This document shows positions 25,379 through 31,628 of a stretch of DNA of 31,628 bases, one piece after another. The translations under genes were made by a program, and so were the position numbers. The notes beneath the pieces are model-generated. The model searched no databases and was not told where the DNA came from. It was given only the letters and a program-made list of their open reading frames with translations. Source of the stretch: RBG-13-33-26 sp964430085 (GTDB lineage Archaea; Nanobdellota; Nanobdellia; Pacearchaeales; GW2011-AR1); NCBI GenBank assembly GCA_964430085.1, contig CAYSES010000005.1, positions 1 through 31,628 on the forward strand, read 5' to 3'. Position 1 is the stretch's first letter. Every line of letters starts with the position of its first letter.

Positions 25379-26545
25379 ATGGATGAAAAAGACACAAAAA
25401 TGAATGCAAAAAGAACTTTGGTTTCTTTTTTGTTAATCGCAAGTGTTTTGTTCTTAGCTGCTACAGTTAGTGCTGCTGGAACTACAAGTGAAGTAGTTAA
25501 GGTTGATGGAATTAGTGTAGTGGATAGTCCCGCATTAATCACTGGCGACACTATAAGTGTTAAAGTTAAGTTCACTGCGAGTGTTGACGCATCAGATGTT
25601 AGAGTTAAAGCAACACTTGAAGGAAACAAAGATGATGTAACCGATGTTACTCATTATTTTGATGTTGTAGATGGGAATACTTATACCCAGATTTTAACAT
25701 TGAAAGTTCCTTCTGATATCGATAAAGATGAGATATCTGATAAATTTACTTTAACTATTAAGGTCTGGAATTCAGACGATGATGTAACTTATGAAGATGA
25801 ATGGGATTTAACTGTTCAAAGACCTTCATATGACTTTGCTATAAAGTCAGTAAATGTTGACAATTCAATTGATGCTGGACAATCTGTTCCAGTTGAAGTT
25901 GTATTGAAAAATGTTGGTTACAATAATGCAGATGATGTTTACGTAACTGTAAGCATACCAGAACTTAACATCGAAAAATCAGCCTATCTTGGAGACCTTG
26001 TTACAAAGAATTACAAGGACACTTTAAGTACTGATGACGATGACACAGACACTGTTAGTGGTAGACTTTACTTAGAAGTTCCTTACACTGCTAAGTCTGG
26101 AGTTTATACACTTGTAGTTACTGCTGAAAACGATGAAACAACAAGCACTGCTGAGAAACAAGTAGCAATAGAAAACAGCGTTTCTGACATTGCAATGAAG
26201 TCAGGGAATGATTTGGTATTAATTAACCCTACAAACCAATTAAAGGTTTACAGAGTTGTTTACGGATCAAATGATGTTACTGTTGTTATTCAAGCTGGTT
26301 CAAGCAAGACAATTACAATAGAAACTGCAGAAGATACTGATGTAATGGTTTATTCTGGAGAAACTCTATTAAGCACTGTTAAATTCAGCGGTTCAGCTCA
26401 GACAACTGAAGACCAATTAACAAACCCAGTATTCGTACTTACAGTTATACTAGCAATAGTATTCCTTGTTTTGTTAGTTGTATTGGTTGTTTTGATAACA
26501 AAGAAACCACAGAAAACTGAAGAATTCGGCGAAAGTTATTACTAA
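25379..26545 (+). CDS. Secreted, membrane-anchored S-layer-like protein
   Basis: A 388-residue cell-surface protein. Residues 8-33 form a classical signal peptide (Lys-Arg, then a hydrophobic core VSFLLIASVLFLAATVSA), with cleavage likely just before AGTT. The exported part has several beta-sandwich segments, including one resembling CARDB-type domains (SYDFAIKSVNVDNSIDAGQSVPVEVVLKNVG), and is very rich in Asp, Thr, Val and Ser. A C-terminal helix at about 350-374 is followed by a short cytoplasmic tail, KKPQKTEEFGESYY. A second in-frame ATG at 25400 would trim seven residues and leave a cleaner signal peptide. Its own promoter, leader hairpin and strong terminator suggest high expression. 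The S-layer role is inference. Confidence 0.8.
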   Translation: MDEKDTKMNAKRTLVSFLLIASVLFLAATVSAAGTTSEVVKVDGISVVDSPALITGDTISVKVKFTASVDASDVRVKATLEGNKDDVTDVTHYFDVVDGNTYTQILTLKVPSDIDKDEISDKFTLTIKVWNSDDDVTYEDEWDLTVQRPSYDFAIKSVNVDNSIDAGQSVPVEVVLKNVGYNNADDVYVTVSIPELNIEKSAYLGDLVTKNYKDTLSTDDDDTDTVSGRLYLEVPYTAKSGVYTLVVTAENDETTSTAEKQVAIENSVSDIAMKSGNDLVLINPTNQLKVYRVVYGSNDVTVVIQAGSSKTITIETAEDTDVMVYSGETLLSTVKFSGSAQTTEDQLTNPVFVLTVILAIVFLVLLVVLVVLITKKPQKTEEFGESYY

Positions 26546-26583
26546 ATTTTTTAATTTTTTTATTTTTCTTTTTTTATTTTTAT
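26546..26583 (+). terminator. Strong T-rich terminator
   Basis: Right after the surface-protein stop come several T runs of five to seven bases broken by single A or C. This is the densest T tract in the window and fits archaeal intrinsic termination. A small CCCC-TAA-GGGG hairpin follows near 26594-26604. The remaining spacer before 26673 contains only a 12-codon ATG frame at 26625 that I do not call. Confidence 0.65.
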
Positions 26584-26672
26584 ATTAATAACAACCCCTA
26601 AGGGGAAAAGAGGGAATAGTAAAAATGGAGATGTTGAATAAACTTAAAAAGGAAATTCGCTAATAAAAAGAG

Positions 26673-27080
26673 ATGGATGTCTTACAAAAACTAGAACCTC
26701 GATGGGGGTTTGATTATGTAGCATATCAAATTGAACATAATGAAATCAATTTTAGTGATACTGGAAGAATTTATGTTGGGACTATAAAAGTTTTCTTTGA
26801 TAATATAGAAAGGGAGCTTGAATCAATAGTAAATCCAAAACAAGATTATTTTTTAGTAGATAATTTAAAAAGATTGCATGAAATAATTGGTGGAGAAAAA
26901 GATTTTTCAAAGAAAGGAATTGAGAATACAATCCAAAAAATCGACAAAATAAAAAAACAATTAGATAATCTTGTTGAAAATCCAAAAGAGTTTTATAAAA
27001 GCAAAGATTCTGAAGAATTATTCAATCTTTGCAAAAAAATCAACAAAATTTATGAACTTAAGTTTAAACCCTCATACTAA
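26673..27080 (+). CDS. Hypothetical helical protein, 135 aa
   Basis: A 135-residue soluble protein. The first 30 residues are aromatic-rich (MDVLQKLEPRWGFDYVAYQIEH). The remainder is predominantly Lys/Glu-rich helix, for example IENTIQKIDKIKKQLDNLVENPKEF, possibly a short coiled coil. No family recognised. It converges with the SMC-like gene, and the coding regions overlap tail to tail by 17 bases. Confidence 0.6.
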   Translation: MDVLQKLEPRWGFDYVAYQIEHNEINFSDTGRIYVGTIKVFFDNIERELESIVNPKQDYFLVDNLKRLHEIIGGEKDFSKKGIENTIQKIDKIKKQLDNLVENPKEFYKSKDSEELFNLCKKINKIYELKFKPSY

Positions 27081-29919
27081 GAATTCTGCTAATTCCATCA
27101 TGCATACTCACCCCATAGATATTTGTGGCATTGGTTATAACCTCATCATTGTGAGTGATTACAATATATTGTCCTTTTTGCATGTATTTCTTCAAAAGAT
27201 CTGCAAGTCTCTCTGAATTTCTTTTGTCAAGCGCAGCATCTATTTCATCAAATATGTAAAAATAATATGGTTTTAATTCTTGTATAGCAAAAATCAAGGA
27301 TAAGGCAACAAGAGTTTGTTCCCCACCTGAAAGCGATTTAACATCAAAATATTTTCCATGCCCCATTTTTACAATAATATTAACTCCTCCACTAAAAGGA
27401 TCTTTCTTATTTTCAAGATCAAGGGATACGTGTCCCTTTGAACTTAATTGGGAAAAATTTCTGGAAAAAATCTCATTTAAAGAATTCAAGGTTTGAAGAA
27501 ATATTTTTTTCTTTTTCACATCAATTTCATGGATTATTTTTAAAATTCCTTCTTTTTCTCTTGTAATAATCTCTGTCTTCTCTTTGATTAAATCATATTC
27601 TTTTTTTATTGAATCATAAACTTCAAGAGAACGCATGTTTACAGAACCAATTTTTGATAATAACTCTTGGGTTCGGTTTAATCTTTCAAGCAATGAACTT
27701 TTGTTTGCTTTTATTATTTCGGCATTAGGGAAATCAAGCATTTCTGTTTCAAGGTTTTCAATTTCAGCACTGACTCTTGCCATGTCAATTTTTAAGTTAT
27801 TCATTTCCTGTTCAAGGTTATGTACTATATTCTGTTTTCTTGAAATTTCTATTTCATTATCCCTTATCTTTCTTTGGAAAGAATCTCTTTCAGATATCAT
27901 TCTCTGGAATTTTTCTACAAGACTTTCTTCCTGTTTTTTCTTTTTTTCAAGCAACTCGCTTTTTTCATCAATCTTCTCATTCATTTCTTCAAGTTCAGAA
28001 TTTAAATCTTCTTCTTCTCTTGATAATTGTTTTAGGGAAACTTTTGAACGTTCAAGGTCTCTTGCTTTAAAAGAAATTTCTGAATCAAGGTTTTCCTGAT
28101 TTCTCATGGATATTTCCTGAACTTCTATTTTAAGTGTTTCATATTTTTGTTCTATGTTTGAATTTTCATCAAAAGAATTTTCAAGATTCTTTTCTCTTCT
28201 CATAAGTTCAGAAATTTCCCCTTTTAGATAATCAATTTTTTCTTGAAGGGTTTTTATTTGATTTTGTTTTTCATGGATATTTGAAATTTTTATCAAATCA
28301 GAATTTGCTTTTGAGATATTCAAATTTATTTGTTCTATTTCGTCATTGAGCATGCCCTTTTTTCCGTATATTTCGTTTAATTCTTTATCTGAATTGTTAA
28401 TCTCCTTTTGAAGGGAATCAACTGCCTGATGCATCTCCTTATGCATTGAGTCTATATGCTCTTTGGTTATTTTGCATTTACAAAGAGGGCAAATATCCAT
28501 TTTTGAGATTTTTTCTATTAGTTTTTTTTGCTTGTCAATTTCATATTCATTTGCTGCGGAGATTTTTTCAAGGCTTATCTCTCTCTTTGCTAGATTTTCC
28601 ATTAAGTTTTTCTTTTCTGAAAGAGCTATTTTTAGTCTGTCAATTTTTTCGGGAGTTGCTTTCATATCAGAAAGTTCTTGGGAGATTGATTTTATTTGCT
28701 TTAACAGGAAATCAGATTCAGTAATATATGAATTAAAATTTGTCTTTTTATCCTGAATTCTTTCTTTTAATGATTTCAATTCAGATTTTATTGTGTAGAA
28801 TTTTTTTCTTTGTTCTTCGACTTTTTCTAGTTCATTTTGTTTTGCTTCTGCTTCTTTTTGAGTCTTTGCTGAAGAAAGGGGTTTCTGAAGTTCTTTTAAA
28901 CTCAAGTCAGTATTCCTAATTGATTCTTGAAGATCTTGTTTTTCCTTAGATATAGAAGATATTTTATTTTCATAGTTTTCTGAGCGTACTTTCATGCCTG
29001 CAAGCTCTGCTCTTATATTAGCTATTTCTTGATTTAGTCTTTCTTGTTCAAGTCCAGTGGATTTTTGGATTGTTGAATTTATAGATGAAATTTTGGATTC
29101 TATATTTTCTATAATTGTCTGAAGTTCAATTATCTTTTTTCTTTCTTTTTCTATTTCTTTATTTTTGTTAGAAATTTTTAAATTAATTTCATCAGAAATT
29201 TTTCTCTTTTGAGTTATGTCTCCGTAAATGATACTTGCTTTTAATTTTTTTACGTCTTCCTGAAGTTTCTTGAATCTTAATGCCTGTTGTCTTTCTTTCT
29301 CTAAGTTGTTCAAATAAATTGTCCTTTCTCTTAAAATTGCTAATACTTCTTTTAGTTTTTCTTCTGTTTTTTCTAATTCTCTTAAGGATTTTTCTTTTCT
29401 CATTTCATAAATAGAAATTCCTGAAACTTCCTCAATTACTTTTCTTCTTTCTTCTGATTGCATTCTTACAAAATTCTGAATTTCTCCCTGAAGAACTATA
29501 TTAAAACCATTTGGATCTATTCCTCCCTGAGCAAGGAGAGATAAAACTTCCTGTCTTGTCTTTGTTTCATTATTTATTTTGTATATACTTTGTCCATTTC
29601 TTCTTACTATTCTTTTAATTGAAATTTCATTGGCATCAATTGAAAAAACTTTATCTGAGTTGTCAATTATTATTTCAACCATTGCTTCTTTTGCCGGAGC
29701 AAATGATTTATTCCCCAAGAAAATAAGATTCCCTGCTTTTGCAGCCCTCATTGATTTTATGCTTAATCGCCCAAGAACAAAACATAATGCATCAGAGATA
29801 TTACTTTTTCCACTTCCGTTTGCTCCAATAATTACATTAATGCCAGGGGCAAGGGGAACTTCTGTTTTTTTTACAAAGCTCTTAAATCCATATATCACTA
29901 ATTTTTTGATATAAAGCAT
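27064..29919 (-). CDS. SMC-like ATPase with a central zinc hook
   Basis: A 951-residue chromosome-structure ATPase. The N-terminal head has Walker A GANGSGKSN at 32-40, the Q-loop region VLQGEIQNFVRMQSEERRKVIEEVSGISIYE typical of SMC proteins, and GFKSF at 11-15. The C-terminal head has the signature LSGGEQ at 863-868 and Walker B FDEIDAALD with Asp891/Glu892. Between the heads are two long coiled-coil arms. The exact midpoint is ICPLCKCKI with Cys477 and Cys480, a Rad50-style CxxC zinc hook, and no SMC hinge domain is present. The chain is about 200 residues shorter than standard SMC, as expected without a hinge. Dimerisation would be through zinc. It lies 42 bases downstream of the RNase HII gene on the same strand. 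Confidence 0.9.
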   Translation of the reverse strand: MLYIKKLVIYGFKSFVKKTEVPLAPGINVIIGANGSGKSNISDALCFVLGRLSIKSMRAAKAGNLIFLGNKSFAPAKEAMVEIIIDNSDKVFSIDANEISIKRIVRRNGQSIYKINNETKTRQEVLSLLAQGGIDPNGFNIVLQGEIQNFVRMQSEERRKVIEEVSGISIYEMRKEKSLRELEKTEEKLKEVLAILRERTIYLNNLEKERQQALRFKKLQEDVKKLKASIIYGDITQKRKISDEINLKISNKNKEIEKERKKIIELQTIIENIESKISSINSTIQKSTGLEQERLNQEIANIRAELAGMKVRSENYENKISSISKEKQDLQESIRNTDLSLKELQKPLSSAKTQKEAEAKQNELEKVEEQRKKFYTIKSELKSLKERIQDKKTNFNSYITESDFLLKQIKSISQELSDMKATPEKIDRLKIALSEKKNLMENLAKREISLEKISAANEYEIDKQKKLIEKISKMDICPLCKCKITKEHIDSMHKEMHQAVDSLQKEINNSDKELNEIYGKKGMLNDEIEQINLNISKANSDLIKISNIHEKQNQIKTLQEKIDYLKGEISELMRREKNLENSFDENSNIEQKYETLKIEVQEISMRNQENLDSEISFKARDLERSKVSLKQLSREEEDLNSELEEMNEKIDEKSELLEKKKKQEESLVEKFQRMISERDSFQRKIRDNEIEISRKQNIVHNLEQEMNNLKIDMARVSAEIENLETEMLDFPNAEIIKANKSSLLERLNRTQELLSKIGSVNMRSLEVYDSIKKEYDLIKEKTEIITREKEGILKIIHEIDVKKKKIFLQTLNSLNEIFSRNFSQLSSKGHVSLDLENKKDPFSGGVNIIVKMGHGKYFDVKSLSGGEQTLVALSLIFAIQELKPYYFYIFDEIDAALDKRNSERLADLLKKYMQKGQYIVITHNDEVITNATNIYGVSMHDGISRILSMRV

Positions 29920-29961
29920 TGTACAGATAAAGAAAATAGATTTTTAAAGTTTAAGCAGAAA

Positions 29962-30630
29962 TTATTCAAACAATTTTTTCTGTTCTGCGACAGCACATGC
30001 CTCTCTCCAAGTACCCCATGTTTTCCTAAATATGCCTTTATTCGCATGCTCTTTTGAATGTAGTTCAAGAAATTTATATGTTTTGGGATCAGAGCAATAA
30101 CCTGAACCCATTTCATTCCCATATTCTCCTTTTAATTTGTCCATCTCTGTCTCCCTTACGCATTTAGCAAGGATAGAAGCAGCTGAAACAGAAACATATT
30201 TTTGATCAGCTTTATGTTCGCAAACAATTTCTAGATTTGAAAGATTGTTAATTTTAGTTTTTAAGAAATCTTTCCATTTTTCAATGCTTACTGAGGGGCA
30301 GTCTATAATTACTTTAATCCTTGTGAATCCTTTATTTATCTTGTTTATGATTTCGGCCATTTTTAATGCCTCAATTGCATTCAGATTTACTCCATGAGCA
30401 TTCTTCCCATCTATCTCTTTAGGGTAAGCAAGTGTAATTTCAAAAGTTTCAGCAGCATCTTTTATTTTCTCTGATAAGAATTCTCTTCTTTTTTGTGTTA
30501 ATTTCTTTGAATCTTTTACTCCAAGTCTTTTAAGTTTCCCTTCTTCACTGTCATCTATAAGACATCCTGCCAGAACCATTGGCCCAATAACAGGACCTCT
30601 TCCTGCATCATCTATACCTAACACTAACAT
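29962..30630 (-). CDS. rnhB: Ribonuclease HII
   Basis: A 222-residue RNase HII, which cuts RNA in RNA-DNA hybrids and at single ribonucleotides. The N-terminal motif is GIDDAGRGPVIGP (5-17), with Asp7 as the first catalytic residue. The second, normally Glu (DEAGRG), is Asp8 here. Asp110 (VIIDCPS) and Asp142 (KADQKY) complete the site, and SAASILAKCVRE and GSGYCSDPKT are typical. The C-terminus ends EQKKLFE, possibly a degenerate PCNA-binding peptide. The ATG is about 25 bases from the centre of a TATA box, so its mRNA is probably leaderless. It precedes the SMC-like gene on the same strand. Confidence 0.94.
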   Translation of the reverse strand: MLVLGIDDAGRGPVIGPMVLAGCLIDDSEEGKLKRLGVKDSKKLTQKRREFLSEKIKDAAETFEITLAYPKEIDGKNAHGVNLNAIEALKMAEIINKINKGFTRIKVIIDCPSVSIEKWKDFLKTKINNLSNLEIVCEHKADQKYVSVSAASILAKCVRETEMDKLKGEYGNEMGSGYCSDPKTYKFLELHSKEHANKGIFRKTWGTWREACAVAEQKKLFE

Positions 30631-30651
30631 AGTTCTCTCAGATTCATAACC

Positions 30652-30659
30652 TTTATAAA
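30652..30659. promoter_or_regulatory. Shared palindromic TATA box (rnhB and tRNA-Met)
   Basis: TTTATAAA reads the same on both strands. It is the only good TATA element in the 54-bp gap. Its centre is about 25 bases from the rnhB ATG (minus strand) and about 29 bases from the first base of tRNA-Met (plus strand). On the minus strand it is preceded by TAAA, a better BRE than the AACC on the plus strand. Confidence 0.55.
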
Positions 30660-30684
30660 TTTAATTCTAATCGTTTCTATATAT

Positions 30685-30760
30685 AGCGGGGTAGAGCAGT
30701 CTGGAGTGCTCGTCGGGCCCATAACCCGGAGGTCGCATGGTTCAAATCCTGCCCCCGCTA
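30685..30760 (+). tRNA. Initiator tRNA-Met (CAU) with an extra T-stem base
   Basis: A 76-nt tRNA. It has the initiator hallmarks: an A-T first pair (AGCGGGG with CCCCGCT), three G-C pairs in the anticodon stem (TCGGG/CCCGG), and anticodon CAT in the loop CCCATAA, with C rather than T at position 33. The T arm reads GCATGG-TTCAAAT-CCTGC. The usual GCAGG/CCTGC stem therefore has an inserted T, bulged in the 5' strand at about 30738. No CCA is encoded. Discriminator A is at 30760. Confidence 0.88.
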
Positions 30761-30771
30761 TTTTTTAAGAA

Positions 30772-31335
30772 TTATATTTTTTTCAGTGCTTTCTTTTCAA
30801 GCCTAAAAAGGAATAATAATCCGATAACTGCAATTGCTCCTGTTAACATAAAGACCCATTGAAAACCTATATGTTCTGCTAACCATGCCCCAACACCTGC
30901 TGTAATTGCAGTTCCTATACCTACACTTGAAGAATAAATTGAATATTGAAAACCCCTTCTTCCCTTTTCAAGATGTGCTGTGAATAAACTGGACCATGAA
31001 GGATATGCAAAAGCTGCACCAAGACCATAGAAAAATTCTACAATATAAATATGATAAATTGAAGTTGAGAATACATAACCAAAAGGAACCAATGCTATAA
31101 TTGCAGTTCCTACTTTAAGCATCCAAAGTCTGTCTTTTGGTTTAAAGGTATAAGAAAAAAATATTTGTAATAAAGCATGGGTAAGGAGGAAAATTGTACT
31201 TGCGAATCCTGCAGAAAAAATACTTCCTCCTTGGAGATTATCGTTAATAAAAATTGAGAGTATTGGGGCAATTAATCCGAATCCTGTGAATACAAAGATA
31301 TCAGAAATGATTAGAAGTTTTAATGTTTTGTTCAT
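30772..31335 (-). CDS. Half-size MFS transporter (six helices)
   Basis: A 187-residue membrane protein equal to the N-terminal half of a Major Facilitator Superfamily transporter. It has six hydrophobic helices (about 6-28, 40-60, 72-90, 94-116, 132-152 and 158-178). A weakened motif A, FKPKDRLWMLKVG, sits between helices 2 and 3. It starts at a clear ATG and ends in a basic tail (LEKKALKKI) followed by a true stop and the tRNA-Met gene. There is therefore no second half nearby and no sign of a frameshift remnant. It may work as a homodimer or be a decayed gene. Substrate unknown. Confidence 0.8.
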   Translation of the reverse strand: MNKTLKLLIISDIFVFTGFGLIAPILSIFINDNLQGGSIFSAGFASTIFLLTHALLQIFFSYTFKPKDRLWMLKVGTAIIALVPFGYVFSTSIYHIYIVEFFYGLGAAFAYPSWSSLFTAHLEKGRRGFQYSIYSSSVGIGTAITAGVGAWLAEHIGFQWVFMLTGAIAVIGLLFLFRLEKKALKKI

Positions 31336-31367
31336 TTTAGCCCCTTTTATTATTCATAAGCAGGGGG

Positions 31368-31377
31368 TTATATAAAC
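31368..31377 (-). promoter_or_regulatory. Probable TATA box of the MFS gene
   Basis: On the minus strand this reads GTTTATATAA, about 33-42 bases before the MFS ATG, consistent with a short leader of roughly 10 nt. Confidence 0.4.
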
Positions 31378-31401
31378 TTTATTCAGTTCATAATAATAAA
31401 C

Positions 31402-31407
31402 TTTAAA
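31402..31407 (+). promoter_or_regulatory. Probable TATA box of tRNA-Ser
   Basis: TTTAAA begins 33 bases before the first tRNA base, the same distance as the TATA box of tRNA-Met in this window (30652 to 30685). Confidence 0.4.
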
Positions 31408-31434
31408 TTCCCTCAAAATATTGAATAATATTAT

Positions 31435-31626
31435 GCCCACGTCGCATAGTGGTATTGCAGCGGATTGCTATTAAAGTGACTTTCCCTTCGGGTTGAGAGT
31501 CCACCTCGCTTTTAGCGACTAAAGGTTCAGTTTTTCCCTTCGGGTGAGAGACTCGCTAACTCCTTTATGCGGTTAGCAAATATCCGCGCCCTTCGGGGCT
31601 CGCAGGTTCGATTCCTGCCGTGGGCG
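31435..31626 (+). tRNA. tRNA-Ser (anticodon GCU) with a 111-nt intron
   Basis: Acceptor GCCCACG pairs fully with CGTGGGC, discriminator G at 31626. The D stem is GCA/TGC. The anticodon stem GCGGA (31460-31464) pairs with TCCGC (31583-31587), and the loop TTGCTA plus A gives anticodon GCT at 31467-31469. A long variable arm, GCCC-TTCG-GGGC, marks it as class II, so it is serine. The T arm is GCAGG-TTCGATT-CCTGC. The exons (31435-31470 and 31582-31626) join at the standard 37/38 position. CCA is not encoded. Confidence 0.92.
31471..31581 (+). other. tRNA-Ser intron with bulge-helix-bulge splice motif
   Basis: The ends fit a canonical bulge-helix-bulge. TTGC (31465-31468) pairs with GCAA (31576-31579) as the 4-bp central helix. 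The 3-nt bulges are TAT (31469-31471) and ATA (31580-31582). The exon stem GCGGA/TCCGC flanks one side and TAA/TTA the other. Cleavage after the second base of each bulge gives exactly the intron stated. The 111-nt body contains several hairpins, two of them carrying CCCTTCGGG (31484-31492 and 31536-31544). Confidence 0.85.
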
Positions 31627-31628
31627 TA

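Noticed and set aside
27635..28756. Several plus-strand ORFs of 92-154 codons rich in Phe, Ser and Leu inside the SMC-like gene
   Set aside because: They are antisense shadows of the Lys/Glu-rich coiled coil; such reverse frames of GAA/AAA codons stay open by chance and look like fake membrane proteins.
31471..31581. The tRNA-Ser intron as a second embedded tRNA or an encoded endonuclease
   Set aside because: The hairpins do not form an acceptor stem or cloverleaf, and 111 nt is too short for a homing endonuclease.
1..31628. CRISPR array, IS element or prophage
   Set aside because: I found no regularly spaced direct repeats, transposase, integrase or phage structural genes. The only multi-copy motif is the CCCTTCGGG set in tRNA-Ser.

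Overview
The window is AT-rich archaeal DNA. It carries an archaeal RNA polymerase cluster (rpoH, full-length rpoB, rpoA), archaeal NusA, S12 and S7, EF-2 with the diphthamide motif, EF-1A, archaeal DnaG, RNase HII, TTTATAAA-type TATA boxes, tRNAs without encoded CCA, and a tRNA intron with a bulge-helix-bulge splice motif. Small genes, short spacers, many leaderless starts, a 6-helix half MFS protein and a DUF5652-like protein suggest a small-genome DPANN archaeon (Pacearchaeota/Woesearchaeota-like). That placement is inference from family resemblance; no 16S rRNA gene is present.

Layout. 1-3664: orphan genes, a TtuA/NcsA-like tRNA thiolase overlapping a J-domain protein, a converging duplicated nucleoside-deoxyribosyltransferase-like gene, and a small membrane protein. 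3665-7576: a deoxynucleotide operon, nrdR-nrdD-nrdG with ATGA overlaps, then a dCMP deaminase gene cut by a 100-N scaffold gap (7577-7676). Two NrdR-box-like sites 31 bp apart lie in front of nrdR. 7677-7750: tRNA-Lys. 7880-21175: the transcription/translation cluster rpoH-rpoB-rpoA-nusA-(membrane protein)-rps12-rps7-(two small genes)-EF-2-EF-1A. In it rpoA is one unsplit gene, and rpl30e and rps10 are absent from their usual places.

21202-26545: two very small ORFs, a TPR-like helical protein, DnaG with a long leader, a patatin-like lipase, an HExxH metallopeptidase, and a secreted, membrane-anchored, S-layer-like protein with a leader hairpin and a strong T-rich terminator. 26673-31628: a small orphan gene converging on an SMC-like ATPase. 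That ATPase has a Rad50-type CxxC zinc hook at the middle of the chain instead of an SMC hinge. RNase HII follows, divergent from an initiator tRNA-Met through one shared palindromic TATA box. The window ends with a half-size MFS transporter and an intron-containing tRNA-Ser(GCU).

The most interesting items are the zinc-hook SMC, the tandem NrdR boxes placed on an archaeal promoter, the tRNA-Ser intron whose repeated motif matches the tRNA's own variable arm, the shared bidirectional TATA box, the initiator tRNA with an extra T-stem base, and changes at normally conserved positions in EF-2 and RNase HII.
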